Assembly (NCBI GenBank): GCA_016191235.1
Contig: JACPOZ010000006.1
Location: forward strand, 1 to 64,000
Length of the DNA: 64,000 nucleotides
Direction of reading: 5' to 3'
Source: Gammaproteobacteria bacterium
Lineage (GTDB): Bacteria > Pseudomonadota > Gammaproteobacteria > Ga0077554 > Ga007554
The notes below the pieces were generated by a model, which made no database searches, had not been told where the DNA came from, and saw only the letters and a list, made by a program, of their open reading frames with translations. Both the position numbers and the translations under genes were made by a program. Of the stretch, positions 10,331-20,110 are shown in pieces (positions within the stretch are counted from its first letter, which is position 1; every line of letters begins with the position of its first letter).

Positions 10331-11695
10331 TCAATTAGTCAGGGTTCTCAACAGGTTCGAATAGTCCTGGTTAATGTGGTTATCGCTCTCTTTCAACTCT
10401 ACTACTTTTCTGCACGCATGCAGCACTGTAGTGTGATCCCGTCCACCAAAGGACTTTCCTATTTCCGGCAGGCTGTGCTTGGTCAGCTCTTTGGCAAGAG
10501 CCATGGCAAGCTGGCGCGGACGAGCAACTGAACGTGTGCGCCGCTGGGAAGTAAGATCGGCGACACGGATCTTGTAGTAGTCCGCCACAGTCTTCTGGAT
10601 ATTTTCAATCGTCACCAGACGGTCCTGAACCGCCAGCAGGTCGCGTAGCGCCTCTTTGGTGAACTCAACGGTAATGGGCTTACCGGTGAAGCGTGCATTG
10701 GCAATAACGCGGCGTAGCGCCCCTTCCAGTTCGCGTACATTGGAACGAATGCGCTTTGCAATGAAGAAGGCAACCTCACTGGGTAGCTCACACTGGGTTT
10801 GTTCGGCCTTGTTCATCAGGATGGCGACGCGTGTTTCCAGCTCAGGCGGCTCGATATGTACCGTCAGGCCCCATCCGAAACGCGATTTGAGACGTTCTTC
10901 CAGGCCATTAACCTCTTTCGGATAACGGTCGCAGGTCATGATAATCTGCTTCTGTCCTTCCATCAAGTAATTGAATGTATGGAAAAATTCTTCCTGGGAA
11001 CGTTCCTTGCCGGCAAAGAACTGAATATCGTCGATAAGCAGGCCATCCACCGAGCGGTAATAGCGTTTGAAGTCGTCGATGGTGTTGTGCTGTAACGCTT
11101 TTACCATATCGACAACAAATTGTTCTGAATGCAGGTAGATAACCTTGGCATCTGGTTTGGCCTTTACCATCATGTTGCCGATGGCGTGCATCAAGTGCGT
11201 TTTGCCCAGGCCGACGCCCCCATAGATGAATAAAGGGTTATAAGCCCCGCCAGCGTTTTCCCCTACCTGCAGGGAGGCGGCATGCGCCAACTGGTTGGAC
11301 TTGCCGCTAACAAAGGTATCGAAAGTGAACTCCGGCTTCAGATTGCTGACGTGGTCCATCCCGGACGTATCTTCTTTTGTGTTGGGATGGAACCGTCTTT
11401 TGATTGAAGCGGGTTTGGCTGTCGCGGCGGCGGAAAGGGTGTTTGCCACCTTGGAACTGCCGATTTCGAGAATCAACCGGGGGGACTCGCCATCCCCTGA
11501 TTTTGTAAGTATATCGTTGATCTGGCTTGAGAATCGTTCATTAACCCAATCCAGGACAAACTGATTGGGCGCAAGAAGACGTAGCGAAGACGCATCCTCG
11601 ACCGCATGCAGTGGACGAATCCAGGTATTGAACTGTTGTGGCGTGAGCTGGCTTTCCAGCCGCTCAAGACATCGTTGCCACAAAGAAAGCTCCAC
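10331..11695 (-). CDS. dnaA: chromosomal replication initiator DnaA
   Basis: The initiator ATPase that opens oriC. All four parts can be seen in 454 residues: the N-terminal helicase-loading domain ([20 protein letters not shown]), a short linker, the AAA+ domain with Walker A ([16 protein letters not shown]) and Walker B ([12 protein letters not shown]), and the DNA-binding domain with the signature [15 protein letters not shown]. The start codon is GTG with GGAG about ten bases upstream. It is the first gene of the minus-strand replication block, with candidate origin sequence on both sides. Confidence 0.97.
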   Translation of the reverse strand: MELSLWQRCLERLESQLTPQQFNTWIRPLHAVEDASSLRLLAPNQFVLDWVNERFSSQINDILTKSGDGESPRLILEIGSSKVANTLSAAATAKPASIKRRFHPNTKEDTSGMDHVSNLKPEFTFDTFVSGKSNQLAHAASLQVGENAGGAYNPLFIYGGVGLGKTHLMHAIGNMMVKAKPDAKVIYLHSEQFVVDMVKALQHNTIDDFKRYYRSVDGLLIDDIQFFAGKERSQEEFFHTFNYLMEGQKQIIMTCDRYPKEVNGLEERLKSRFGWGLTVHIEPPELETRVAILMNKAEQTQCELPSEVAFFIAKRIRSNVRELEGALRRVIANARFTGKPITVEFTKEALRDLLAVQDRLVTIENIQKTVADYYKIRVADLTSQRRTRSVARPRQLAMALAKELTKHSLPEIGKSFGGRDHTTVLHACRKVVELKESDNHINQDYSNLLRTLTN

Positions 11696-11702
11696 GGATA
11701 CA

Positions 11703-11924
11703 AGTCTCCAGAAAGGCGGTGATATGGGACACCAAGGACGGAAGTCTATACCTCTTGGGGAAGGTTATCCACAACCTTGCGGCAGCTTTTTTTTAACTTT
11801 TTGAAAGAAAAGAAAATTTTGTTAATTATTTGTTTTAAATAATAATTTTAAAAATTTTCAGGGAGGATTAAAGCAGAAATATTTGGCCTTTGGCTATCAG
11901 AATGTGGGCTAATGCCTGTGAGGT
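11703..11924. other. candidate origin region upstream of dnaA
   Basis: A perfect DnaA box TTATCCACA lies at 11765-11773. It is followed by a long AT-rich stretch (11789-11870, with runs of T, A and repeated TTTTAAAT) that could be the unwinding element. Only one clear box was seen, so this is a candidate oriC or dnaA autoregulatory region rather than a proven origin. No rpmH or rnpA follows; the next gene is gspN. Confidence 0.45.
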
Positions 11925-12737
11925 TCAAAGGGGCAGCGGTATCATCCCCTGCGTCGAGATGGCTACCTTGCCTCCCGGCCCAGGGCTGCCGAAGAAGCGC
12001 AGGGCCTGTTCCAGGTCGGGGCGGCCGGGATCGCGCAGGGAAAGGCTGCCGGTGAATTGATAGGCGCCGTCGGGCTTGAGGCGCAGCAGACCCTCGGCGC
12101 GCAACGGGCTGCCGGGGCTGTCCTTGAGCACGCCTTTAATCTCCTGGCCGCTGGTCTCCAGCGTCATTACGAAATTGCCCAGCGCGGTTTTGGGTGACAT
12201 CAGGCCTGCGTTGCTCCAGGTGAGCGTGCCGTTCACCGCAGACAATTTTTTGTCCAAAAACGCGACCTCCGCCAGGACGATGTTCAGCGTGCCATCCAGG
12301 CCAGTGCCACTGATATTCAGCATATTTTCCAGCGCTGTTGCGGGTAGGCGGGTTTCAACGTCGCGCAGGTAGATGCCGCCACCCAGCGTGCGCCCGGCGA
12401 CAGCTTGGGTGTGGCGGCCCGCCTCGTCAAAGTCCAGGGCAACTTCGGTGTGCCCCAGCAGTAGCGCCCACGGACGAACATGCCAGGCCACCGACTGGAA
12501 TTGTCGCGCCCCCGTTACCGCCAGCGCCGCTTTTCCTGACCATGCCGTACCCTCAATCTCATAAAGCTGGAGTGGGGCAATCCGCTCCTTGAGCAGGGTA
12601 TAGGCACGCGCAGCGGGCATTGTGACCAGCAGAAATGCCAGATACATCAGCAGCGCGAACGCAACATAGCGCCAGCTATGGGCTATAAAAGCGCGCACTG
12701 TGCCCAGTTGAAACCCATTAAAGCGGAAGGATTTCAT
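11925..12737 (-). CDS. gspN: type II secretion protein GspN
   Basis: An inner-membrane accessory protein of the type II secretion machine. One membrane span lies near residues 19-40 (YVAFALLMYLAFLLVTMPAA) and the rest is a beta-rich periplasmic domain with the GspN-like LYEIEGTAWSGKAAL segment. The start at 12737 follows a strong GGAGGGTGG and comes just after the gspM stop; the track start is a GTG 12 bases earlier. It is the last gene of gspHIJKLMN and ends next to the origin region. Confidence 0.82.
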   Translation of the reverse strand: MKSFRFNGFQLGTVRAFIAHSWRYVAFALLMYLAFLLVTMPAARAYTLLKERIAPLQLYEIEGTAWSGKAALAVTGARQFQSVAWHVRPWALLLGHTEVALDFDEAGRHTQAVAGRTLGGGIYLRDVETRLPATALENMLNISGTGLDGTLNIVLAEVAFLDKKLSAVNGTLTWSNAGLMSPKTALGNFVMTLETSGQEIKGVLKDSPGSPLRAEGLLRLKPDGAYQFTGSLSLRDPGRPDLEQALRFFGSPGPGGKVAISTQGMIPLPL

Positions 12738-12738
12738 G

Positions 12739-13236
12739 TTATCCGCCACCCTCCAGCTCTACGCGGGCATTGACCGAACCGGCGCTGCCGTTTTGATGGT
12801 CGATGCTGATGCTGGTGATGCGCACGCCGTAGGTATTTTGCAGGTCACCCAGCCACAACAGTACATCATCAAATATGGCCTGCTCAAACCAGACACGCAC
12901 GATGCTGGTTCCTTCCGGCTCGATGCGCTTGAGTACCGTGCCCAGCCGGTCTTTGCGGGCCGCCTGATCCACCACTGCGAGCAGGGACTGCCCGCCCATG
13001 CCCGCCCTCATGCTTGCCGGCACCTGGGTCGCGCGCAACCGTTGCACCTCCAGGGCGGCGTTTTGCATCCACAGCTTGAGTGCCCGCTGTTCCTGTACGG
13101 TCTGCTCCAGCCGTGCGGCACGTGTACTAAACGGCTGCCACACCAGGACATAAATCAGAATCATGGTAAGCAGAATACCGCCGAAGATCAGCGCGTTGCG
13201 CTCGCGTGGATCAAGACTTGCGAGCCATGCCTTCAT
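12739..13236 (-). CDS. gspM: type II secretion protein GspM
   Basis: A 165-residue bitopic inner-membrane protein that pairs with GspL at the base of the type II secretion system. A short cytoplasmic start (ASLDPRERNALIFGG) is followed by one span (ILLTMILIYVLVWQPF) and a periplasmic coil plus small alpha/beta domain. The DPRER segment before the span is typical for the family. The start overlaps the gspL stop by four bases, a sign of coupled translation. Confidence 0.88.
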   Translation of the reverse strand: MKAWLASLDPRERNALIFGGILLTMILIYVLVWQPFSTRAARLEQTVQEQRALKLWMQNAALEVQRLRATQVPASMRAGMGGQSLLAVVDQAARKDRLGTVLKRIEPEGTSIVRVWFEQAIFDDVLLWLGDLQNTYGVRITSISIDHQNGSAGSVNARVELEGGG

Positions 13237-14462
13237 GATGTCTTGCCCTTGATCTGGAGCAGCGCCTCTACCCTGCCGTCGCGGTTGGCGGCAGACTGGA
13301 TGTCGACACTCAAGCCGCGTTGCGTCGTCAGTCGCTGCTTGAGCTTATCCAGGCTTTGCAGATCAGCGATGAGCAGGGCGAGGTCGATTTTTCCTTCGTT
13401 ATAGCTGATGCGCTGCACTTCCACGCTGGGGGTTTCCTTGAGGCCTGGACCGATATCGGCGAGCAGCCCCATGAAACCAGCCTCATCCGCGCCACCGCCG
13501 CGCAATTCCTTCAGGCGTTCCTCCATCTGCACGCGCGCATTGACCACCTTGCGCGCATCGGGGAAGGTTTGCAGATAGACCTGCTCAATCTGTTTTGCCA
13601 GGGTCTGCCTCTCGCTATTGAGGCGCATATAGTCAGCCACCGTCATGCCGCCTTGGATCAGCAGCAATACCGCTGCCAGGGCCGCCACAGGCCGCCAGGG
13701 CCGCCACAGCCTGCCTAGTTGCTCGTGGCGGCTATATGCGCCTTGCAGCAGGTTGATGGCGCCTGGTTCGTCATAACCACGGGAGAGTATGGCCAAGACG
13801 GGTTCGTCAACCGTTTCGGTGTCGATGGTTGTGTCCAGATCGTATGACAGTTCGGGTGGGGCGTTATCACTTTGGTGAATAATGCGGATCCGCTCAGGCC
13901 GTGCGTCACCCGCCTCATTCAACGCCAGCCGCAGCAGCGTGTCGAGGTTATCGCCGTCGGCCACGAAGCCGGTCTGGTGCGCGGTGCGTACCAGCGCCCT
14001 GTCCCCGTCCATCAGCACCGTCCATGTCCCGTTGACCCAAGGCAACGCCAGTATATCCGGCGCGATGGCATCCGGCTCGATACCGGCCTGCCGCAGACAT
14101 TCCAGCCATGCGCCGAGCTGCGTCTTGACCATCACCGCAGTGCTGGTGCGTCCATCGTCGTGGCGCTCGCCCAGCGCAAAGTGCAGGTTATCGACATCGC
14201 TAGCCAGCTGTTCTTCCAGCGCATAAGGCACGGCGCTGGCGATTTTTTGGCGACTACCGCCCGGTACGGTGGCGGTGGTCAACAGCACCTCTGCGCCTGG
14301 CACCAGCAGGATGACGCGGCAGCCTGCCGCGGCGGCGGCGACTTCCGGCAGGGGGGCATGATGCACCGTGAGGTCATGCCTGGCCGGCTCGTCCATGCGT
14401 AGCCAATCCACCTCGTCCGGGCTGGATGGATTAAAGCGTATAAATAATTTCACGCGCATCAA
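13233..14462 (-). CDS. gspL: type II secretion protein GspL
   Basis: A 409-residue inner-membrane platform protein that binds the secretion ATPase through its cytoplasmic actin-like domain. The N-terminal half carries that fold (VILLVPGAEVLLTTATVPG, AVPYALEEQLASDVD). A single span sits around residues 255-275 (PVAALAAVLLLIQGGMTV), followed by a periplasmic ferredoxin-like domain. It overlaps gspK upstream and gspM downstream by four bases each. No gspE is in the window, so its ATPase partner must be elsewhere. Confidence 0.9.
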   Translation of the reverse strand: MMRVKLFIRFNPSSPDEVDWLRMDEPARHDLTVHHAPLPEVAAAAAGCRVILLVPGAEVLLTTATVPGGSRQKIASAVPYALEEQLASDVDNLHFALGERHDDGRTSTAVMVKTQLGAWLECLRQAGIEPDAIAPDILALPWVNGTWTVLMDGDRALVRTAHQTGFVADGDNLDTLLRLALNEAGDARPERIRIIHQSDNAPPELSYDLDTTIDTETVDEPVLAILSRGYDEPGAINLLQGAYSRHEQLGRLWRPWRPVAALAAVLLLIQGGMTVADYMRLNSERQTLAKQIEQVYLQTFPDARKVVNARVQMEERLKELRGGGADEAGFMGLLADIGPGLKETPSVEVQRISYNEGKIDLALLIADLQSLDKLKQRLTTQRGLSVDIQSAANRDGRVEALLQIKGKTS

Positions 14463-15394
14463 TACGCCCCTTGCCCGCGCATGACCACTTGCGCCTTGCC
14501 GTCCGTCGTGCGTGAGACCAGGCTGAACAGCCGCGCCTGGCCGCGCCCGTATTGAGCGGCGGCGTCGATCAGGAAATAATTGCTTGCCACCGCAAAACCT
14601 TCCTGCTTAATGTCACGGCTTTTCACCATCGGGCTGTTCAAAAATTTTTGTATGTCAGGATAGCCTTTCAGGCCACGATCTTGCACCATGCCATCGGCAT
14701 CGGCCTTGGATATGTTGTCCCCCAGTGTCATCAGTACCTCAGACTTTGCGGTATTAATATTGATCTCAGTGCGCATCGGCAAGGCGCAGACAAACGGTGC
14801 CAGGCGCGCCACGGTCTCGGCAGTAAACCCCTTGACCAGCCGTAGTTCGCTGACGCTGGACAGCGGCGCATTGGCAGCCCGGTAGGGCGGGGTGCGCAGC
14901 AGGTATTCGTTGTCCTCGGCGCCGTCCAGCGATACCTTTTCGCTGTCGGGATCGATCCAGTCCACGATGGGCTGTGCCAGCGCCGGATCGAGCTGCAACG
15001 CCCGCAACAGGCGCTGGAAACGCGCTATATCCGGTGCGCTTGGCTTGCCGTCGGCACTGACCAGATTGTTGAGATTGAAGCGCCCCTGCATATCCTCGAT
15101 CCGTCCCGCGATCTTGCCGCCCTCCACCTCCAGCGGCGGCAGCACCGTAGCCCAGGCTTCGCCCAGATTGTCCGATGTGTTGTCACGCCGGTCTTGCGCC
15201 AGTATGCCCAGCGCCCAGCTTTCCACCCCCAGCGCGAACAGATAAGCCTGGTCGCCCTCCAGCACATTTGCGCTGCGGCGAATGTCGAGCTGCTGGCGCG
15301 TTGCCATGCTCACCGCAATCACCACTACGATGGCGGTCACCAGCATCGCCGTGATCAGGGCAACGCCCGACTGGGATCTTATGCTGCGCCTCAC
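14459..15394 (-). CDS. gspK: type II secretion minor pseudopilin GspK
   Basis: The large tip pseudopilin of the type II secretion pseudopilus. I start it at a GTG at 15394, which forms a GTGA overlap with the gspJ stop, giving 311 residues; the track start at 15472 adds residues unlike the family. The prepilin-like N-terminus is SGVALITAMLVTAIVVVIA, and the alpha domain insert typical of GspK follows (WIDPDSEKV, DNEYLLRTPPYRAANAPL). The residue after the cleavage glycine is not Glu, as is normal for GspK. Confidence 0.9.
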   Translation of the reverse strand: MRRSIRSQSGVALITAMLVTAIVVVIAVSMATRQQLDIRRSANVLEGDQAYLFALGVESWALGILAQDRRDNTSDNLGEAWATVLPPLEVEGGKIAGRIEDMQGRFNLNNLVSADGKPSAPDIARFQRLLRALQLDPALAQPIVDWIDPDSEKVSLDGAEDNEYLLRTPPYRAANAPLSSVSELRLVKGFTAETVARLAPFVCALPMRTEININTAKSEVLMTLGDNISKADADGMVQDRGLKGYPDIQKFLNSPMVKSRDIKQEGFAVASNYFLIDAAAQYGRGQARLFSLVSRTTDGKAQVVMRGQGAY

Positions 15395-16041
15395 CGCACC
15401 ACACCCTCTGGTGCGGCCGGTGTCGCTGCAATAGCGCCCGGCACGCGGAACATGCGTGGAATGCGCCCCCAACCCTCGACATCAATACTGACCTCCATGG
15501 CGCGCGGCAGCATCACTTGCGAGCTGTTGTCGGTGGTGGCGGGCGGCCATTGCAGCTGCCATTTCATTTGCGGGTCGAGGAAGCGCATCTCGAAACCCTT
15601 CACCTTGTCGAGCAACACCGTTTCCTGCGGACGGTCTCCCGGCGCGCGGTCGAGCATCGCCCATGTCAGGCGCAGCAGCTTTCCATCGCGCACCGAATAG
15701 GCGACGCGTTGCAGGGTGCTGCGCGCCCGTCCTGCTGGATTATTCCAGCCTGCACGGGTAAATTCCAGCGCACTGTTGCCGCCGCTTGTGGCGCCTCTCA
15801 TGGCCGGCTGGAGGCCGCCCGCGTCGTCGCGGATGCGCCGCGCGGCAGCCTGCTCGGCGTCTCTTGCCATCAGCACAAAGGCTGTTTGCAGCGCGGCCAG
15901 GCGCGTCGCCTGTTCTTCAGTACGGTTGCGCGTATCGAGCACACTGCGCAGCCCGCCGTAGACCAGCGCCGACACCACCGCGAAGATTGCCAACGCTACT
16001 ACCAGCTCGATCAGCGTAAAGCCTTGCCGTGCGCTTCTCAC
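15391..16041 (-). CDS. gspJ: type II secretion minor pseudopilin GspJ
   Basis: A prepilin-like component of the pseudopilus tip complex with GspI and GspK. The cleavage site and methylated helix are QGFTLIELVVALAIFAVVSA. The likely start is a GTG at 16041 in a GTGA overlap with the gspI stop, giving about 216 residues; the much longer track ORF adds a Pro/Arg-rich leader from another frame. The globular part (AARRIRDDAGGLQPA, YSVRDGKLLRLTW) fits GspJ. Confidence 0.88.
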   Translation of the reverse strand: MRSARQGFTLIELVVALAIFAVVSALVYGGLRSVLDTRNRTEEQATRLAALQTAFVLMARDAEQAAARRIRDDAGGLQPAMRGATSGGNSALEFTRAGWNNPAGRARSTLQRVAYSVRDGKLLRLTWAMLDRAPGDRPQETVLLDKVKGFEMRFLDPQMKWQLQWPPATTDNSSQVMLPRAMEVSIDVEGWGRIPRMFRVPGAIAATPAAPEGVVR

Positions 16042-16421
16042 TGCGGACGCCCGGCATAGGCCACCAGGCGGGCCAGGGATTGGCCGCCATCCTGGCGGGT
16101 GCGCACCTCCACATCGAGGCGCCGCACATTGGCGTCGGCAGTGCCCGCCACCGTCATGCTCCAATACCAGGCGCGCTCGGCGAGCAGCGCCTCGCCCTTG
16201 GTAACGCCGGTGTCCGGGAATATCGCGCCCGTTTGCACTTCCGCCACCTTGTTCATCGCCACCCAGTGCGCCAAGGTGCGGTCACGCAAATGGGCGGCAT
16301 TGCTGACATTAGAACTGATGCCGTTAATGACGGCTGCCAGGCTGATCGCCAGCACCGCAAGGGCCACCAGCACTTCGATCAGGGTGAAGCCGCGCTGGAC
16401 GCGGCTACCTCTTGGCAGCAT
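16038..16421 (-). CDS. gspI: type II secretion minor pseudopilin GspI
   Basis: A 127-residue prepilin-like protein that nucleates the pseudopilus tip. The leader and helix read VQRGFTLIEVLVALAVLAIS, with the conserved Glu at +5. The globular segment (THWVAMNKVAEVQ-like, here AHWVAMNKVAEVQ) is the family hallmark. It overlaps gspH by 17 bases and gspJ by four, so the block is one operon. Confidence 0.9.
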   Translation of the reverse strand: MLPRGSRVQRGFTLIEVLVALAVLAISLAAVINGISSNVSNAAHLRDRTLAHWVAMNKVAEVQTGAIFPDTGVTKGEALLAERAWYWSMTVAGTADANVRRLDVEVRTRQDGGQSLARLVAYAGRPQ

Positions 16422-16980
16422 TTCCCGTTTCGCTCATTTCAACTCTACCGCCAACATCACCTTTAAGCTGATAGCTGCTGCCGTTGGCCTTGCTCTGCAA
16501 GGTGATCTGAAAAGGCGTTACTTCACCACTCGACAGGAGATAGATACGAGGCTGGGATGCGGGTTTTTCCGCATCGGCTTTGCCTAGTGCCACCGCTTCG
16601 CCTTCGACGTTTATATCGAGGCGCACCCCTTCCGGCAGCCGTCGTTCACGCAACGTATCGTCACCGCTAATACGGCGCCATTGATCCTTGTCGAAAACCA
16701 CAAACTCATAGCCGCCCGGTGTAAATTGCAGAGCCATCTCCCGCGATTGCAGCACTGCCTCCTGCGCCGCCAGGGTAATCAGCCCCGCTAGCCGCTGGCT
16801 CTCTTCCTGGACAACACGGTCCGTGCTCCGTCCAATGGACAGGCTGGCGAAACTCAGGATGATGCCGATGATCACGATCACCACCAGGATTTCCAGCAAA
16901 GTGAAGCCTGCGTTTCGAGCCTTTAATAATTTACAGGCATCACACCGAGGCACTCCATCAAAGCCAACATCAAGTTTCAT
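16405..16980 (-). CDS. gspH: type II secretion minor pseudopilin GspH
   Basis: A 191-residue prepilin-like protein linking the tip complex to the major pseudopilin. The cleavage region is NAGFTLLEILVVIVIIGIIL with the Glu at +5. The later RRISGDDTLRERRLPEGVRL region fits GspH. It is the first gene of the visible gsp block; the major pseudopilin gspG and genes C-F are not upstream, so they lie elsewhere. The leader before the cleavage site is rather long (about 24 residues), so an internal start is possible. Confidence 0.87.
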   Translation of the reverse strand: MKLDVGFDGVPRCDACKLLKARNAGFTLLEILVVIVIIGIILSFASLSIGRSTDRVVQEESQRLAGLITLAAQEAVLQSREMALQFTPGGYEFVVFDKDQWRRISGDDTLRERRLPEGVRLDINVEGEAVALGKADAEKPASQPRIYLLSSGEVTPFQITLQSKANGSSYQLKGDVGGRVEMSETGNAAKR

Positions 16981-17186
16981 CTAAATGAGACGGTGGCTAA
17001 AACTTAAAAAATCGCTGTAGAAAAACCCGATTCCGAACACCCTGTTCAGCCTGAAGGGATATTTTTTGAGATAGGCATCTATCACGGTATCGCTCTATTT
17101 TTGAATTCAGATCGTTTGTTGGCGCGTAAATGCCGTCCTTTGACGCTTAGATCCATTTTGGGCCAGGATACCGGTTCATCATGCCT

Positions 17187-17240
17187 TTACGCAGCATAAC
17201 CATGATGCGCCAGTTTCTCAATATTGTGCATCAGCCCAAC
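17187..17240 (-). pseudogene. transposase C-terminal remnant (IS1182-like)
   Basis: Read on the minus strand this piece encodes LMHNIEKLAHHGYAA and a stop. That tail closely resembles the end of DDE transposases of the IS1182 kind. Upstream the frame runs into a palindromic element with no transposase sequence, so only the tail is left. Short length makes this tentative. Confidence 0.35.
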
Positions 17241-17264
17241 GCAGTCCGACAGGCTGTCAGGGCT

Positions 17265-17414
17265 GTTGACGTTTGTCCAGCCGTTGCATTGTGCCCCAAA
17301 AGGCGTGAGGAGAGAAGTTTGGTTATTCCAAATGAACGACGAGCAACACCGCATGGCGCATTTTGGGGCGTAACCCGGAGGGAGACGGCTCGCAACGGCT
17401 GGACAAACGTCAAC
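17265..17414. repeat. 150-bp nested palindromic element
   Basis: Perfect 23-base arms GTTGACGTTTGTCCAGCCGTTGC close it at 17265-17287 and 17392-17414. Inside are a second 9-base pair (GCCCCAAAA with TTTTGGGGC) and a small central hairpin TTTGG-TTATT-CCAAA. It lies just downstream of erpA and could end its transcript. The 450-base stretch 16981-17432 holds only this element, the transposase tail and the gspH upstream region. Confidence 0.75.
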
Positions 17415-17432
17415 AGAGCCTACCCCAAGAAA

Positions 17433-17786
17433 TCACACAGAAAACGACGATCCGCACCCGCATGTAGTGGTGGCGTTGGGATTGCGGATGACAAAATGCG
17501 CGCCTTCCAGTCCTTCGGTATAGTCGATCTCGGCGCCCATGAGGTATTGGTAGCTCATAGGGTCAACCAGCAAGGTGACGCCACCTTTTTCAACAAGGGT
17601 GTCGCTCTCGTCAACGCTTTCTTCAAAGGTAAAACCATACTGGAAGCCCGAGCAGCCGCCGCCCGAGACAAAGACGCGGAGCTTCAGGCTGTCGTTGCCT
17701 TCCTCGACGATCAATTCCCTGACCTTGTTGACCGCGTTATCGGTGAAATTCAGCAGGGCGGGTGTTTCAATGGCAACTGCGTTCAT
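17433..17786 (-). CDS. erpA: iron-sulfur cluster insertion protein ErpA
   Basis: A 117-residue A-type carrier that hands iron-sulfur clusters to target enzymes, including those of isoprenoid synthesis. The three cluster-binding cysteines are present: [12 protein letters not shown] in the middle and TTCGCGSSF at the C-terminus. Length and the N-terminal [13 protein letters not shown] match ErpA better than IscA. It is a single-gene unit, followed by a large palindrome. Confidence 0.92.
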   Translation of the reverse strand: MNAVAIETPALLNFTDNAVNKVRELIVEEGNDSLKLRVFVSGGGCSGFQYGFTFEESVDESDTLVEKGGVTLLVDPMSYQYLMGAEIDYTEGLEGAHFVIRNPNATTTCGCGSSFSV

Positions 17787-17913
17787 GATGATCTCCGGTA
17801 AAACATAGGATTACTTGCGGTTTTTGACAATCAACCGGCAGGAATGGTTCGATTCTGCTGCTTGGCTTGCTGTATGTCAATAATCAGTCTAAGGCAACGG
17901 TATGGCAGCGGAT

Positions 17914-20097
17914 TTACCCCCGCCGCTTTGCCGCCGTGGCTGGCCTTCCCGACCCGCCGCGCTTGGCTGCGTGGTCTGCGCGCATAGGGCGTTTGGCCAT
18001 GGGCCTGTCAGTTTTTATTTTTCCCGTCCGCCGCACACCTTCCGGTGCTGCACCCGTCCCCGCAGGTTGCCAGGCGGGGATGAGGTGGTGTTTGCCGTTG
18101 CCGATCAGGTCGGCGCGCCCCATGTTTTTTAACGCCTCGCGCAACAACGGCCAGTTTTCGGCGTCGTGGTAGCGCAAGAAGGCCTTGTGCAGACGGCGCT
18201 GGCGGCCGCCACGCGGTATGACCACGTCTTCACTGGCATGCGTTACTTTGCGTAGCGGGTTTTTGCCGGAGTGATACATGGCGGTGGCGGTGGCCATGGG
18301 CGAAGGCAGGAAGTTTTGCACCTGGTCGAGGCGGAAGTTGTTCTGCTTGAGCCACAGCGCCAGTTGCAGCATGTCCTCGTCCGTCGCGCCGGGATGGGCG
18401 GCGATGAAGTAGGGAATGAGGTACTGCTCCTTGCCGGCCTCTTTGGAGTATTTCTCGAACAGCTCCTTGAAGCGGTAATACGAACCCATGCCCGGTTTCA
18501 TCATCTTGCTCAGCGGGCCTTCCTCGCTGTGCTCGGGGGCGATCTTGAGGTAGCCGCCCACGTGATGCGTTACCAGTTCCTTGACGTATTCCGGCGACTC
18601 CACCGCCAGATCGTAGCGCAGCCCCGATGCCACCAACACCTTCTTGATCCCAGGCAGCGCGCGCGCCTTGCGGTAGAGCTGGATCAGCGAGCTATGGTCG
18701 GTGTTGAGATTGGAGCAAATATCGGGGTAGACGCACGAGGGTTTGCGGCAGGCGGCCTCGATTTCGGGGCTTTTACAGCCGATGCGGTACATGTTGGCAG
18801 TGGGGCCACCGACATCGGAGATCACGCCGGTAAAGCCTGGTGTGTTGTCGCGGATGCTCTCGATCTCGCGCAAGACGGAACCTTCGGAACGGCTCTGGAT
18901 GATGCGCCCCTCGTGCTCGGTAATCGAGCAGAAGGTGCAGCCGCCGAAGCAGCCGCGCATGATGTTCACCGAGAAGCGGATCATTTCGTAGGCTGGGATG
19001 CGCGCGCCGCCATAGGCGGGATGTGGCAGGCGGCTATAGTTCAGGTCGAATACCCCGTCGAGCTCTGGCGTGGTGAGCGGGATCGGCGGCGGATTCAGCC
19101 ACACGTCGCGGTCGCCGTGGCGCTGCACCAGGGCACGGGCGTTGCCGGGGTTGGACTCGATGTGCAGGATGCGTGAGGCATGGGCATAGAACACCGGGTC
19201 ACGGCTGACCTGCTCATAAGAAGGCAGACGGATCATGCTCCGATTGGGGTCGGTTTTGACCACGCGGCGCTGGAAACGCACCACGTGCGTCCCTTCCGGC
19301 GGTGTGTTGCTCTGCGCGGCTTGGGCAGGCTCCATTTCGTAAGGGTCGCGGTGCGGCTCGACGCGCCCTGGGGTATCTACCTCAGTCGAGTCAATTTCCG
19401 TCCAGCCTTCAGGCAGGTGCTTGCGCATGAAGGCCGTGCCGCGCACATCGGTAATGTTGGCGATGGGTTCCCCCGCCGCCAGGCGGTGGGCAATCTCCGC
19501 GATCTGGCGCTCACCGTTGCCGAACACCAGCAGGTCGGCACGCGAATCGGGCAGAATGGAGCGGCGTACCTTGTCGGACCAATAATCGTAATGCGCGATG
19601 CGCCGCAGGCTGGCCTCGATGCCGCCGATGACGATAGGCGCATCCTCAAATGCCTCGCGCAGGCGCTGACAATAGACGACTACGGAGCGGTCCGGGCGCT
19701 TGCCTGCCTCGCCGTGCGGGGTGTAGGCGTCGTCGGAGCGGATGCGCCGTTCCGATGTGTAGCGGTTGATCATCGAGTCCATGTTGCCGCCGGTCACGCC
19801 AAAGAACAGGTTCGGCCTGCCCAAGGCAGTGAACGCCTCGGCGGAGGTCCAGTCTGGTTGGGCGATGATGCCGACGCGGAAACCCTGCGCCTCCAGCAGC
19901 CGCCCGACCACCGCCATGCCGAAGCTGGGATGATCTACATAAGCGTCGCCAGTGACGATGATGATGTCGCACGAATCCCAGCCCAGCTCCTCCATCTCGG
20001 CGCGCGACATCGGGAGCACGGGCGCCACGCCGAAGCGTTTGGCCCAGAATTTACGGTAGGAAAAGATGTTGGGAGCGGCGTTCATAATTGTTGACAT
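17914..20097 (-). CDS. YgiQ-family radical SAM protein
   Basis: A 727-residue radical SAM protein of the YgiQ (UPF0313) group, whose reaction is unknown. The N-terminal cobalamin-binding-like domain begins [19 protein letters not shown]. The iron-sulfur motif [16 protein letters not shown] (CxxxCxxC) is in the middle. The C-terminus is a basic low-complexity tail ([18 protein letters not shown]), common in this family and suggestive of nucleic-acid contact. A second ATG 12 bases in is also possible as the start. It lies 13 bases after the DUF455 gene, so the two may be co-expressed. Confidence 0.88.
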   Translation of the reverse strand: MSTIMNAAPNIFSYRKFWAKRFGVAPVLPMSRAEMEELGWDSCDIIIVTGDAYVDHPSFGMAVVGRLLEAQGFRVGIIAQPDWTSAEAFTALGRPNLFFGVTGGNMDSMINRYTSERRIRSDDAYTPHGEAGKRPDRSVVVYCQRLREAFEDAPIVIGGIEASLRRIAHYDYWSDKVRRSILPDSRADLLVFGNGERQIAEIAHRLAAGEPIANITDVRGTAFMRKHLPEGWTEIDSTEVDTPGRVEPHRDPYEMEPAQAAQSNTPPEGTHVVRFQRRVVKTDPNRSMIRLPSYEQVSRDPVFYAHASRILHIESNPGNARALVQRHGDRDVWLNPPPIPLTTPELDGVFDLNYSRLPHPAYGGARIPAYEMIRFSVNIMRGCFGGCTFCSITEHEGRIIQSRSEGSVLREIESIRDNTPGFTGVISDVGGPTANMYRIGCKSPEIEAACRKPSCVYPDICSNLNTDHSSLIQLYRKARALPGIKKVLVASGLRYDLAVESPEYVKELVTHHVGGYLKIAPEHSEEGPLSKMMKPGMGSYYRFKELFEKYSKEAGKEQYLIPYFIAAHPGATDEDMLQLALWLKQNNFRLDQVQNFLPSPMATATAMYHSGKNPLRKVTHASEDVVIPRGGRQRRLHKAFLRYHDAENWPLLREALKNMGRADLIGNGKHHLIPAWQPAGTGAAPEGVRRTGKIKTDRPMAKRPMRADHAAKRGGSGRPATAAKRRG

Positions 20098-20110
20098 TAT
20101 AACTCAGTCT

